A stretch of DNA of 64,000 nt from Flavobacteriaceae bacterium (GTDB lineage: Bacteria; Bacteroidota; Bacteroidia; Flavobacteriales; Flavobacteriaceae), in assembly GCA_002862805.1 (NCBI GenBank), contig PKEA01000029.1, forward strand, positions 25,329 to 89,328, read 5' to 3'. Each line of letters starts with the position of its first letter. Within the stretch, counting starts at the first letter, position 1. The position numbers and the translations under genes were made by a program. The notes below the pieces were generated by a model that searched no databases, was not told the origin of the DNA, and was given only the letters and a program-made list of their open reading frames with translations. Positions 52,199 to 61,091 of the stretch are shown piece by piece.

Positions 52199-53377
52199 TT
52201 AATAGCTCATTTCTACAATTTCTCTTACTTTTTCTGGAGTAATGTTTTGTTTTTCTCCTAAAGCTTTCCAACCTCTTCCTTCAAAACGATTTACAATGAA
52301 GTCTGCCGTTTTTGCATAGTCATCTGTGTTTTCAGATAATTTAGTTTTCATTCCCATAGTGTGGAAAAATTCAACTGTTTTTTCAATTGCTTTTTTAGCT
52401 ATTTCTTCTGTTGAACCTTCTTGTATGTTCCAAACGCGTTTTCCGAATTGTGCTAATTTGTCTTTCTTGGTTTCAAACATTACTTTATATAAGTTTGGAC
52501 CAATAATCGCTAATGTTCTCGCATGATCAATTTCGTATAAAGCGGTTAATTCATGACCTATCATATGCGTTGCCCAATCTGAAGGAACACCTTTTTGGAT
52601 TAATCCGTTTAAAGCCATTGTAGCAGACCAAACAAAATTAGAAGCTAATTTATAATCTGTTGGATTTTCAACAACCTTTGGTCCAATTTCCACTAAAGTT
52701 TGTAAAATTCCTTCAGCAATTCTGTCTTGTAAAAGTGCATCATGCGTGTAGGTTAAATATTGTTCCATTACGTGTGTAAAAGCATCAACAACTCCATTTT
52801 GTAATTGACGTTTTGGTAAAGATGTAATTACTGTTGGATCTACAATTGAGAATTTTGGAAATAATGCACTTCCACCTAAAGTTAATTTTTCTTGCGTTTC
52901 ATTTATTGTTACTACTGCTCCTGAATTCATTTCTGAACCTGTTGCTGGTAACGTTAAAACCGTTCCAAAAGGAATTACTTCTGCTAAATCTGTAAATAAT
53001 ATTCTTTTTCGTAAAATTTCAGCAGCATCACCTTTATAATTAACGGCTGCAGAAATAAATTTTGTACCGTCAATTACACTTCCACCACCAACTGCTAAAA
53101 CGAATCCGATTTTTTGATCGCGGATAATTGCAACAGCTTTCATTAAGGTTTCATATCTTGGATTTGGTTCTATTCCACCAAATTCTACTATATTATTTTC
53201 TTCAAATTGTGCTCCTAAAGCAGCTTTTACTTGGTCATAAACACCATTTTTAAAAATGCTTCCACCACCATAAGTGATAAGAATTTTTGTATTTGCAGGC
53301 ACTAAGTCTTTTAATTTTTCAATTTGTCCTTTTCCAAAGACATAATTTACTGGATTATATAATTCGAAATTGTTCAT
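52199..53377 (-). CDS. YqhD-like iron-containing alcohol dehydrogenase
   Basis: A 392-residue group III alcohol dehydrogenase related to E. coli YqhD, which reduces short-chain and lipid-derived aldehydes with NADPH. N-terminal NPVNYVFGKG, cofactor loop GGGSVIDGTKF (~95), and the metal ligands in DAFTHVMEQ (~195) and HMIGHELTALYEIDHARTL (~265-283). It starts 4 bp after the DJ-1/PfpI gene, so the two form an operon, opposite a LysR regulator. Confidence 0.93.
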   Translation of the reverse strand: MNNFELYNPVNYVFGKGQIEKLKDLVPANTKILITYGGGSIFKNGVYDQVKAALGAQFEENNIVEFGGIEPNPRYETLMKAVAIIRDQKIGFVLAVGGGSVIDGTKFISAAVNYKGDAAEILRKRILFTDLAEVIPFGTVLTLPATGSEMNSGAVVTINETQEKLTLGGSALFPKFSIVDPTVITSLPKRQLQNGVVDAFTHVMEQYLTYTHDALLQDRIAEGILQTLVEIGPKVVENPTDYKLASNFVWSATMALNGLIQKGVPSDWATHMIGHELTALYEIDHARTLAIIGPNLYKVMFETKKDKLAQFGKRVWNIQEGSTEEIAKKAIEKTVEFFHTMGMKTKLSENTDDYAKTADFIVNRFEGRGWKALGEKQNITPEKVREIVEMSY

Positions 53378-53381
53378 TTTT

Positions 53382-54170
53382 TTATTTTTTTAATTGTTCT
53401 AATAATTTTTGAGCTACTAATTTAGAAGAAGCCGGATTTTGTCCTGTAATTAACAAGCCATCTTCAACTGCATAAGGTGCCCAATTTTCACCTTTACTGT
53501 ATGCTGCACCATTAGCTTTTAAAGTATCTTCTAATAAGAAAGGAACTACTTTGGTTAAACCAACTGCTTCCTCTTCTTCATTAGTAAAACCAGTTACTTT
53601 TTTACCTTTCACTAAATATTCACCACTTACTTTTACATTTTTTAATACCGCTGGAGCGTGACATACAAAAGCAACTGGTTTGTTATTTGTGTAAAAAGAT
53701 TCGATTAAAGATATTGAATTTTTGTCAGATACTAAATCCCATAATGGTCCATGTCCACCAGGATAAAATATTGCGTCGTAATCTGCTTCATTAATATCTG
53801 CTAATTTAACTGTTTTTGCTAATTTTTGTTGTAATGCAACATCACCATCAAATCTTTTAGTGTCTTCTGTTGCTGAACTTGGGTCAGCACTTTTTGGGTC
53901 AATTGGAGGTTGTCCGCCATTAGGTGATGCAATTGTAATTTCGATTCCTTTATCTGCTAATTCATAATAAGGTGCTGCAAATTCTTCTATCCAAAACCCT
54001 GTTTTTTCTCCTGTGTTTCCTAAGTCTTCGTGACTAGTTAATACAAATAATACCTTTTTCATAGTTTCTTTTTTTGTTATTTGACTTTCTTGTGTTGTTT
54101 CAGTTGTATTTTCTTTGTCTTTACAACTTACTGTCAAAATTACGATTAATGCTAATGCTATGCGTTTCAT
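53382..54170 (-). CDS. DJ-1/PfpI-family glutamine-amidotransferase-like lipoprotein
   Basis: A 262-residue protein with a lipoprotein signal (LTVSC, Cys at residue 16) followed by a DJ-1/PfpI (Hsp31-like) domain. The nucleophile Cys is in AFVCHAPAVL (~174), preceded by the YPGGHGPLWDL loop (~140), and a conserved Glu lies in the region of FWIEEFAAPYYE. Family members act as glyoxalase III or deglycase-type enzymes on reactive aldehydes. The lipid anchor is unusual for this mostly cytoplasmic family. Operon with the YqhD-like gene. Confidence 0.9.
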   Translation of the reverse strand: MKRIALALIVILTVSCKDKENTTETTQESQITKKETMKKVLFVLTSHEDLGNTGEKTGFWIEEFAAPYYELADKGIEITIASPNGGQPPIDPKSADPSSATEDTKRFDGDVALQQKLAKTVKLADINEADYDAIFYPGGHGPLWDLVSDKNSISLIESFYTNNKPVAFVCHAPAVLKNVKVSGEYLVKGKKVTGFTNEEEEAVGLTKVVPFLLEDTLKANGAAYSKGENWAPYAVEDGLLITGQNPASSKLVAQKLLEQLKK

Positions 54171-54198
54171 GTTTTGTTATATTTTTTACAAAATTACG

Positions 54199-54215
54199 AC
54201 TAATGTGGTATTAGT
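54199..54215. promoter_or_regulatory. Candidate LysR operator
   Basis: Inverted arms ACTAAT (54199-54204) and ATTAGT (54210-54215) with a 5-bp centre contain TAATGTGGTATTA, a T-N11-A LysR motif. It lies between the lysR start and the oppositely oriented DJ-1/PfpI start. Confidence 0.6.
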
Positions 54216-54257
54216 AAAAATAATTTAAATTATGTTTGTGATAAATATATTTATATC

Positions 54258-55157
54258 ATGGTCAATTTAGAATGGTACAGAACTTTTAAATCTGTTTATA
54301 AAAACGGAAATTTTTCGCAAGCAGCAAAAGAATTGTTTATCAGTCAACCTGCAGTAAGTCAGCAAATAGCCATGTTAGAAGCACATGTAGGTTATAAATT
54401 ATTCAATAGAAAATCAAAAGGTGTAGAACCAACTGAGTATGCAAAATTACTAAACAATTTAATTATTGAAGCTTTGGACCGTTTGGAAAGTGTGGAAAAT
54501 GGTTTCCGTGAAAAAGCATTTAGTTCAAACAAGTTAGTTTCTATCGGAATATCAAAACATATATTTGCTAGTATTGGAACAAAGTTAATTTCAAAATTCG
54601 ATTTTATTGATTTCACTTATGGAGAAAATGATGAATTATTCAGTTTAGTGAATGATAAAAAAATTGACTTTGCCATAGTTACCAAAAAGTTTGACACTTT
54701 TGATACGGTTCAGAAAGAATTAGGTAAAATAAAACAAATCGTCGTTGCGAGTAACGATTTAGATTTAAAACAAGTCAAACAAGATATTAAAAAAGAGAAC
54801 TTACAAGCTATAGAAAATTGGTTAAATCAACAAAAGTGGTACAATTTTGATGCACGAATTCCTCATGTAAAATTATTTTGGTTGCATGTATTTGATAAAA
54901 AAAGACCTTCAATGGTTTCTAATTACATTATTCCATCAGAATCTGAAATATTGTCTACATTGGTCGAAAATTCAGGTGTTTCAGTAGTTTGGAATATTAA
55001 TGCAAAACCGTATTTAAAAAATAATCAGTTACAATTAATTTGGGATAGTGCTAAAATGCCATCTACAGAAATGTATTTATTAGCTCGAAAAAATGATACT
55101 TTGAATTCAATTTTGGACGAAGTGAAAGAAGAAATTAGGACTTTTATATTAAGTTAA
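54258..55157 (+). CDS. LysR-family transcriptional regulator
   Basis: A 299-residue LysR regulator: N-terminal winged helix (residues 4-62: FKSVYKNGNFSQAAKELFISQPAVSQQIAMLE) and a substrate-binding domain (~90-295). It is divergent from the DJ-1/PfpI plus YqhD-like operon, the classical arrangement for a LysR protein and its target, and a T-N11-A dyad lies in the shared spacer. The inducer is unknown; reactive aldehydes are a reasonable guess. It converges on nadD with a 2-bp gap. Confidence 0.93.
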   Translation: MVNLEWYRTFKSVYKNGNFSQAAKELFISQPAVSQQIAMLEAHVGYKLFNRKSKGVEPTEYAKLLNNLIIEALDRLESVENGFREKAFSSNKLVSIGISKHIFASIGTKLISKFDFIDFTYGENDELFSLVNDKKIDFAIVTKKFDTFDTVQKELGKIKQIVVASNDLDLKQVKQDIKKENLQAIENWLNQQKWYNFDARIPHVKLFWLHVFDKKRPSMVSNYIIPSESEILSTLVENSGVSVVWNINAKPYLKNNQLQLIWDSAKMPSTEMYLLARKNDTLNSILDEVKEEIRTFILS

Positions 55158-55159
55158 CA

Positions 55160-55741
55160 TTACTTCTTATAAAACAAATTATGCTCCACATATTCCCAAA
55201 CCTCTTTCGGTAACATGGGAACAATATTTTTTCCGTTTTTGATGCTTTCGCGAATAAATGTTGAAGATAATTCAATTACTGGAGCACCAATTCTGTGAAT
55301 TTTTGGATGATTAGCAAATTGGTCATCCATTTCACCAGAATTTAATCTAGGATAAACATAAACGTTATGATTTTGTAAAATAACTTCATAGTTTTTCCAT
55401 TTATGAAGCGAATTTAGATTGTCTTCACCCATAATTAAAGAAAATTCATATTTAGGAAATTTTTCTTGTAAATGAGCCAAAGTATTTACCGTATAATTTG
55501 GTTGGGTTAACTTAAATTCAATATCAGAAGGTTGAATTTTTGTATACTCTTTAGTGGCCAAATGCACCATTTCTAAACGATGGTAATCGTCTAAAAGTGT
55601 ATTCTTTTTTTTGTGAGGATTATGAGGTGTAACCACCATCCAAATTTGGTCTAAATCAGAATGTTCAGCCATATGATTGGCTATAATTAAATGTCCAATG
55701 TGAATAGGGTTAAATGTTCCGAAATACAATCCGATTTTCAT
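55160..55741 (-). CDS. nadD: Nicotinate-mononucleotide adenylyltransferase
   Basis: A 193-residue enzyme that adenylylates nicotinate mononucleotide in NAD synthesis. Nucleotidyltransferase motif GTFNPIHIGH at the N terminus (residues 8-17), LIMGEDNL (~105) and the signature ending LSSTFIRESIKNG (~165). Full length. Last of the yicC-gmk-nadD operon; a 14-bp spacer from gmk carries two 7-bp repeat units. Confidence 0.96.
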   Translation of the reverse strand: MKIGLYFGTFNPIHIGHLIIANHMAEHSDLDQIWMVVTPHNPHKKKNTLLDDYHRLEMVHLATKEYTKIQPSDIEFKLTQPNYTVNTLAHLQEKFPKYEFSLIMGEDNLNSLHKWKNYEVILQNHNVYVYPRLNSGEMDDQFANHPKIHRIGAPVIELSSTFIRESIKNGKNIVPMLPKEVWEYVEHNLFYKK

Positions 55742-55747
55742 GATATT

Positions 55748-55761
55748 ACTAATTACTATTT
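55748..55761 (-). repeat. Two 7-bp repeat units in the gmk-nadD spacer
   Basis: On the plus strand ACTAATT (55748-55754) is followed by ACTATTT (55755-55761), running over the gmk stop codon. The unit equals the one upstream of pheS (44545-44551). Confidence 0.5.
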
Positions 55762-56328
55762 TGAAACAAAATCTTTAACCAATTGATAAGCTTCTTGTTT
55801 AGCAGTATCTAAATCGTAGTTTTTAATAATTTTATCAAATTGAGGAGCGGTAGCTAATTCTACGTGTGCTTTAGCAATTCGCATATTAATTTTATCATCA
55901 CTTTCTGTTGAACGTTCTTTTAAACGTCTTTTTAACTCATCTACACTTGGTGGTTTAACAAAAACAGCTAAAGTTTCCTCTGGAAATTTACTTTTAATTC
56001 GCAATCCGCCCGCTACATCAATATCAAAAATAACATGTTTGCCTAGAGCCCAAATACGTTCTACTTCTTTTTGTAAAGTTCCGTAAAAGTTATCGGTGTA
56101 AACTTCTTCCCACTCTACAAAATCTTCGGCTTTAATATGTTTTTTAAACTCTTCCCAAGAAATAAAGTAATAATCTTTTCCATGAATTTCTTCTCCTCTA
56201 GGTTCACGAGTTGTACATGAGATAGAAAATTCAAGATTTAAATCAGGTTGGGCTAATAAATGTTTAACTATAGTCGTTTTTCCTGAACCAGAGGGTGCAG
56301 AGAATACCAATAATTTTCCTTTAGTCAT
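55756..56328 (-). CDS. gmk: Guanylate kinase
   Basis: A 190-residue guanylate kinase (GMP to GDP). P-loop SAPSGSGKTT at residues 9-18, the GMP-binding region SCTTREPRGEEIHGKDYYF, and the lid with the RSTESDD segment. Full length. It lies 24 bp downstream of yicC in the same operon. Confidence 0.97.
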   Translation of the reverse strand: MTKGKLLVFSAPSGSGKTTIVKHLLAQPDLNLEFSISCTTREPRGEEIHGKDYYFISWEEFKKHIKAEDFVEWEEVYTDNFYGTLQKEVERIWALGKHVIFDIDVAGGLRIKSKFPEETLAVFVKPPSVDELKRRLKERSTESDDKINMRIAKAHVELATAPQFDKIIKNYDLDTAKQEAYQLVKDFVSK

Positions 56329-56352
56329 TGTGTTGTTGTTTTTGTAACTTTT

Positions 56353-57213
56353 TTAAAGAACGTTTAGAACTTGCTCTTTAATTTTTTCCAATTCATCTTT
56401 CATCATTACTACTAATTTTTGCATTTCTGCATGGTTCGATTTTGAACCCATAGTGTTGATTTCTCTTCCCATCTCTTGAGTAATGAAGCCTAGTTTTCTA
56501 CCTAAAGCACCTTCATTATTCATTGTTTCTAAGAAGTAGTCTAAATGATTAGTTAAACGAACTTTTTCTTCAGTTATGTCTAATTTTTCTAGATAATAAA
56601 TTAACTCTTGCTCAAAACGGTTTTCGTCAACAGTAACTTTTAGTTCTTCTATAGCTGTAAAAAGGCGGTCTTTAATGTTTTGTACTCTTTCGGGGTCCAA
56701 TACTAAAGCTTGTTCCATATAAGAGCGAATATTTGTTATACGCAATTGAAATTCTTTTTCAAGAGAAGCTCCTTCGTCTGTTCTAAAGTTATCAATATTA
56801 GTCAAAGCTTCGTTGATAACAGATTCGATGTGTTTCCATTCTTCTTTGTCTAATTCTTCACGTTCTGTTTTTAATGCATCCGGCATTCTAACAGCCATTT
56901 TCATTAACTCGGTTTCATCTGCATTAGAAATAACTTCTTGCATTTGTTTCATATAACCTTTTATAATAGGCACATTTATTTTAGCAGATGTTTCTTCGCC
57001 AGTAACTTCAATATATAATGAAAAATCAATTTTTCCTCGTTCTAGCTTTTGAGCAATAGTATTACGAATTTGTAATTCCATTTCTCTGTAAATTGAAGGA
57101 GTTCTAACATTAAGATCTAAACCTTTGCTGTTTAAAGATTTTAACTCAACAGTTATTTTTTTATTAGGTAATTGTAAAAAGGCTTTACCAAAACCTGTCA
57201 TTGATTGTATCAT
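56353..57213 (-). CDS. yicC: YicC family endoribonuclease-like protein
   Basis: A 286-residue YicC family protein, recognised from the N-terminal MIQSMTGFGKA and the C-terminal block GRKLGFITQEMGREINTMGSKSNHAEMQ. E. coli YicC is an endoribonuclease affecting small RNA turnover. Conserved near gmk in many bacteria, as here. Cytoplasmic. First gene of the yicC-gmk-nadD operon. Confidence 0.95.
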   Translation of the reverse strand: MIQSMTGFGKAFLQLPNKKITVELKSLNSKGLDLNVRTPSIYREMELQIRNTIAQKLERGKIDFSLYIEVTGEETSAKINVPIIKGYMKQMQEVISNADETELMKMAVRMPDALKTEREELDKEEWKHIESVINEALTNIDNFRTDEGASLEKEFQLRITNIRSYMEQALVLDPERVQNIKDRLFTAIEELKVTVDENRFEQELIYYLEKLDITEEKVRLTNHLDYFLETMNNEGALGRKLGFITQEMGREINTMGSKSNHAEMQKLVVMMKDELEKIKEQVLNVL

Positions 57214-57244
57214 AAATTAACTTAAAATAGAGTTCAAATATAAG

Positions 57245-57272
57245 AAAAAGTGTTCAGTGTTTAGTATTCGGT
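57245..57272 (-). repeat. 7-bp repeat array at the 3' end of the DMT-transporter gene
   Basis: Four minus-strand units in register run through the stop codon: best unit ACTGAAC (57252-57258), with copies of 1-4 mismatches on both sides. They encode the last residues of the transporter. The same unit occurs at 16138-16165. Confidence 0.65.
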
Positions 57273-58160
57273 TGCCTTTTTTACTTTTTGATGTGTAACT
57301 AAATAAACACCAATAAAAATTAAAACAGCAGAAATTACTTTGATAAAAGTAAGTTCGTCTTTTTGCAGAACTATTGCAATTATAGAGGCAAATAGAGGTT
57401 GTAAATAGATAAAAACCGATAAAGTTGTAGGTTTTAGTTCTTTCATAGCCATTAAATTGATTAAGTAAGCTAAGAATGTTGTAAATAAGACTACAAACCC
57501 AATATTATAATAAATATTTGTTGGAATACTTGACCAATTTATTTCTATAAACTCTTGATAACCAAATGGAAGCACAAATAACAAACCAAAAGTATAAATC
57601 CATTTAATAAATGTAAAAGCATGATATTTAGTAATCAATTTTTTAATTATAATTAGATATACAGCATAGGAAGCAGCATTTATAAAAACTAAAAAATTCC
57701 CAAAACTTGCGTTTGGACTGTTTTGAATATCTTTTCCGTAAAGAATTAATATTGACGTTCCGGTTAGTCCAATAATTATCCCAAATACTTTCTTGATTTC
57801 AATTTTTTCTTTAATAAGAATTGCTGATAAAATCAACACTAAAATAGGAGCAGTAACCATAATCACCGAAGCACTTATGGGAGATGTTAAACTTAGTCCT
57901 TTAAAAAAAGTCAGTTGGTTAATTACTACTCCAAATAAAGATGCCGCAATTATACGTGGAAAATCATTTAATTCAATTCGTTCTTTTGGACCAAAAAATG
58001 TTAAAAGCCAAAACAATATAGCGCCACCTAATGCTCTTATTAAGATAAATCCATAAGGCTTTATGTAAGTTGGCATTACATCTTTAGCAAAGATAAATGT
58101 GCCACCATAAATTAAAGCTACAAATGTTGCGCCAATTAAAGCGAATAATCTTTTAGACAT
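57261..58160 (-). CDS. DMT-superfamily (EamA) transporter
   Basis: A 299-residue inner-membrane protein with ten helices in two EamA halves (first ~8-135, second ~148-290). Typical signatures are ALIYGGTFIFAKDV at the start and NAASYAVYLIIIKKL at the beginning of the second half. Members export or import amino acids, nucleosides or other metabolites; substrate unknown. It overlaps the upstream ArsC-like gene by 8 bp, so they form an operon. Confidence 0.92.
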   Translation of the reverse strand: MSKRLFALIGATFVALIYGGTFIFAKDVMPTYIKPYGFILIRALGGAILFWLLTFFGPKERIELNDFPRIIAASLFGVVINQLTFFKGLSLTSPISASVIMVTAPILVLILSAILIKEKIEIKKVFGIIIGLTGTSILILYGKDIQNSPNASFGNFLVFINAASYAVYLIIIKKLITKYHAFTFIKWIYTFGLLFVLPFGYQEFIEINWSSIPTNIYYNIGFVVLFTTFLAYLINLMAMKELKPTTLSVFIYLQPLFASIIAIVLQKDELTFIKVISAVLIFIGVYLVTHQKVKKATEY

Positions 58161-58509
58161 TTCCTAAGCTCTTCATTAATTTTAAAATATTTGGTTGAGA
58201 ATTTCCAATGAATATTTCATTTTTAATGATAAATACAGGTCTGCTTAAAAAAGTATAGTGTTCTAAAATTAAAGACTTATAGTCATCTTCAGTTAATTTT
58301 TGATTTTTTAAGCCTCTTTCTTTGTATAATTGTGCTCTTTTGCTAAACAAAGCTTCATAACTTCCAGAAAGGGCATACATTTTTGCGAGTGATTCTTCAT
58401 TTATGGGATTTTCTTTTATATCTTGAAAATCTAACTCAATATCTTTTGGTAAAGATTTGATTATTTTTCGACAAGTGTCACAAGAGGGTAAATAATATAC
58501 AGTGTTCAT
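58153..58509 (-). CDS. ArsC/Spx-like thioredoxin-fold protein
   Basis: A 118-residue ArsC family (glutaredoxin-like) protein with CDTC at residues 10-13 (YLPSCDTCRKI) and the conserved FLSRPVFIIKNE segment near residue 88. It may be an arsenate reductase-like or redox protein; the RNA-polymerase-binding features of Spx are not evident. I start at the ATG encoding MNTVYYLP; the frame extends 8 codons upstream. It overlaps the transporter start. Confidence 0.88.
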   Translation of the reverse strand: MNTVYYLPSCDTCRKIIKSLPKDIELDFQDIKENPINEESLAKMYALSGSYEALFSKRAQLYKERGLKNQKLTEDDYKSLILEHYTFLSRPVFIIKNEIFIGNSQPNILKLMKSLGNV

Positions 58510-58601
58510 TCTTTTTTTTACAAAAGTAATCATTTGAATTTACTTTTTAACTTATCCCAATTCAGGTAACATTAATCATATGTAATTTCTAAGCATAAAA
58601 A

Positions 58602-58623
58602 AAGTCTTGTTTTACCAAGACTT
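58602..58623 (-). terminator. Terminator of the THC0290_0291-like gene
   Basis: An 8-bp stem (58602-58609 with 58616-58623), 6-nt loop, followed on the minus strand by a T-rich tract (the A run at 58597-58603 on plus). Confidence 0.8.
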
Positions 58624-58650
58624 CTTTATTAAATGTATATTTTATGTTTT

Positions 58651-59430
58651 TTAATCTAAATAATAGATGTATCCAACATGAAGCCATAAGTTCCAGTCGT
58701 TTGCTTTATTTTCTGAATATAAGTCAGGATCTTTTCTTAATCCATCAACCCAGTCAGAAAAATAGTATTGCCATCTTAACTCAATAAATAGATCTGATAA
58801 TTCTGTTAATTTATAACGAGAACCAATACTCGAAACAACCGAGAAAGTGCTACCTCCTTCAGAAGAATAACCATCTGGCAGATAATCAGGATAAGTTGTA
58901 TTATATGTTCCTAAGGGGCCTAACTCTGAATATGTATTATTTTGGAAAAAACTATAATGTGCACCTAATGCAATAAATGGAGCAAAAGCACCATCTGTAG
59001 CTGTAAACTCTCTAATGCTTAATGGAAAGTACTCTAACTGCATTCCTATATCGGTAACTTTAGCTTCACCTTTCATGGCTTTTAATTGGTTACCCCAAAT
59101 AGAGTTTTTTTCAGCCCATTCTCCAAAATGCTCTAATTTTGTACTATTATAAGATAGCTCAGAACGCAATTTAAAATGATCATTAAAATAAGTTTCTGGA
59201 GTATAACAATTACACTCTGCTCTGTATGCAAAGTTCATATAATGTACTAATCCAATACCAAAACCGGTATTACCAGCATTTGTTTTCATATCATGACGTA
59301 CTCCAAAGTCAGATTGGAATGCTACACCACCAACAAATGCTCCTATTTCGTGAGAAAAACCAAATTGAGCATTCGAAAATAATGGTGATAATAATAGTAA
59401 AAAAACGAAGTGTTTAATTTTTTTAGTCAT
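58651..59430 (-). CDS. THC0290_0291-like outer-membrane protein
   Basis: A 259-residue exported protein with a signal peptide (residues 1-21, SNAQ). It matches the flavobacterial THC0290_0291 family as I remember it: FGFSHEIGAFVGGVAFQSD, GNTGFGIGLVHYMNFAYRAECNCYT and LEYFPLSIREFTA. The alternating strands and the end at YYLD suggest an outer-membrane beta barrel. I start at the ATG encoding MTKKIKHF, which gives the signal peptide. A -7 element lies upstream at 59455-59462. Function unknown. Confidence 0.85.
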   Translation of the reverse strand: MTKKIKHFVFLLLLSPLFSNAQFGFSHEIGAFVGGVAFQSDFGVRHDMKTNAGNTGFGIGLVHYMNFAYRAECNCYTPETYFNDHFKLRSELSYNSTKLEHFGEWAEKNSIWGNQLKAMKGEAKVTDIGMQLEYFPLSIREFTATDGAFAPFIALGAHYSFFQNNTYSELGPLGTYNTTYPDYLPDGYSSEGGSTFSVVSSIGSRYKLTELSDLFIELRWQYYFSDWVDGLRKDPDLYSENKANDWNLWLHVGYIYYLD

Positions 59431-59454
59431 TACTAAAAGTTTTCGATTGTCGGA

Positions 59455-59462
59455 CAAATATA
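59455..59462 (-). promoter_or_regulatory. -7 element of the THC0290_0291-like gene
   Basis: The minus strand reads TATATTTG, 24 bp before the ATG at 59430. Confidence 0.5.
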
Positions 59463-59575
59463 TAAAAACTAAGTTCACATAAAAAAAAAATATTAAAATT
59501 CTTGTTTAAAATTTCTTAATTTTTACTTTTTCACTCTTTTTTTTGTAAAAATTTCACGTGTGATTTTTAAAAATG

Positions 59576-59583
59576 TATATTTG
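59576..59583 (+). promoter_or_regulatory. -7 element of gdhA
   Basis: TATATTTG lies 50 bp before the gdhA ATG. No -33 TTG at standard spacing; the spacer has a CACGTG hexamer (59556-59561). Confidence 0.5.
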
Positions 59584-59633
59584 TTCCTCGAAAATTAAGT
59601 CTAAACTTAATAGTAAATCAAAACAATAATATC

Positions 59634-60977
59634 ATGAAAGAAAGCGTATCATCTTTTATTGAAGCAGTAGCTAAAAGAAATCCAAATGAGCCTGAATTTA
59701 TGCAGGCGGTTAAAGAAGTAGCTGAAACAGTTATTCCTTTTATTGAAGAAAATAAAAAATACCAAAACAAAATGCTTTTGGAAAGAATGGTTGAGTCTGA
59801 GCGTGTAATTATGTTTAGAGTTGTATGGCAAGATGATGCTGGAAAAACTCAAGTAAACAGAGGTTATCGTATTCAAATGAATTCAGCTATTGGGCCTTAT
59901 AAAGGAGGTATTCGTTTTCATCCATCTGTTAATTTAAGTATTTTAAAGTTTTTAGCTTTTGAGCAAACGTTTAAAAATAGTTTAACAACATTGCCTATGG
60001 GTGGTGGAAAAGGTGGAGCTGATTTTGACCCTAAAGGAAAATCAGAAAACGAAATTATGCGTTTCTGTCAAGCATTCATGACAGAATTATCTAAACACAT
60101 TGGAGCTGATACAGATGTACCTGCTGGAGATATTGGTGTAGGTGGAAGAGAAGTAGGATTCATGTTTGGTCAGTACAAAAGATTAAGAAACGAATTCACA
60201 GGAGTTTTAACAGGAAAAGGACCTTCTTTTGGAGGATCATTAATGCGTCCTGAAGCAACAGGTTATGGAGATGTTTATTTTGCACAAAGTATGCTTGCAA
60301 CTAAAGGTCAAAGTTTTTCTGGTAAAACAGTTGTAGTTTCTGGTTCAGGAAATGTAGCTCAATATGCTATTGAAAAAGTAATTGAACTAGGTGGAAAACC
60401 TGTTACAGCTTCTGATTCTTCAGGATATATTTATGATGCGGATGGATTTGATGCTGAGAAATTAGCACACATTATGCAAATTAAAAATGTAGATTTCGCA
60501 AGAATTTCAGAATATGTAAAAAAATATCCAAACGCAAAATTTGTTGAAGGAAAACGTCCATGGGAAGTAAAATGCGATGTTGCATTACCTTGTGCTACTC
60601 AAAATGAATTAAATGAAGAAGAAGCAAAAGCATTAGTAGCAAACGGATGTATTTGTGTTGCTGAAGGTGCAAACATGCCTTCAACTCCAGAGGCAATTGA
60701 AGTATTCCAAAAAGCAAAAATATTATTTGCTCCAGGAAAAGCATCTAACGCAGGAGGTGTTGCAACTTCTGGTTTAGAAATGTCTCAAAATTCACTACGT
60801 TTAGGATGGACAAGTGAAGAGGTTGATGAGAAATTAAAAAGTATTATGGCAAATATACACGAGGCTTGTGTAAAATATGGTAAAGATTCAGATGGTTATG
60901 TTGACTATGTGAAAGGAGCTAATATTGCAGGTTTTGTTAAAGTAGCTGACGCTATGCTTGGTCAAGGTGTAGTATAA
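59634..60977 (+). CDS. gdhA: NADP-specific glutamate dehydrogenase
   Basis: A 447-residue hexameric-type glutamate dehydrogenase that aminates 2-oxoglutarate to glutamate. Catalytic block LPMGGGKGGADFDPKGKS (~residues 120-137) with the active-site Lys, the PAGDIGVGGREVGF region (~160) and Rossmann motif VSGSGNVAQYA (~237). The length and the NADP-type second domain fit the biosynthetic form. Single gene with its own promoter and terminator. Confidence 0.97.
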   Translation: MKESVSSFIEAVAKRNPNEPEFMQAVKEVAETVIPFIEENKKYQNKMLLERMVESERVIMFRVVWQDDAGKTQVNRGYRIQMNSAIGPYKGGIRFHPSVNLSILKFLAFEQTFKNSLTTLPMGGGKGGADFDPKGKSENEIMRFCQAFMTELSKHIGADTDVPAGDIGVGGREVGFMFGQYKRLRNEFTGVLTGKGPSFGGSLMRPEATGYGDVYFAQSMLATKGQSFSGKTVVVSGSGNVAQYAIEKVIELGGKPVTASDSSGYIYDADGFDAEKLAHIMQIKNVDFARISEYVKKYPNAKFVEGKRPWEVKCDVALPCATQNELNEEEAKALVANGCICVAEGANMPSTPEAIEVFQKAKILFAPGKASNAGGVATSGLEMSQNSLRLGWTSEEVDEKLKSIMANIHEACVKYGKDSDGYVDYVKGANIAGFVKVADAMLGQGVV

Positions 60978-60994
60978 ATCACTAACATTTTTTT

Positions 60995-61026
60995 AAAAAG
61001 GTTTTCGTTAATTCGAAAACCTTTTT
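60995..61026 (+). terminator. Rho-independent terminator after gdhA
   Basis: A 13-bp perfect stem (60995-61007 with 61014-61026), 6-nt loop and A/T flanks. Confidence 0.92.
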
Positions 61027-61067
61027 TATTTTATGAATATACCAAAACCATATTTATACGTTTATAG

Positions 61068-61075
61068 TATATTTG
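61068..61075 (+). promoter_or_regulatory. -7 element of porZ
   Basis: TATATTTG, 16 bp before the porZ ATG at 61092; leader very short. Confidence 0.5.
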
Positions 61076-61091
61076 TATAAAGTTGAAGAAT

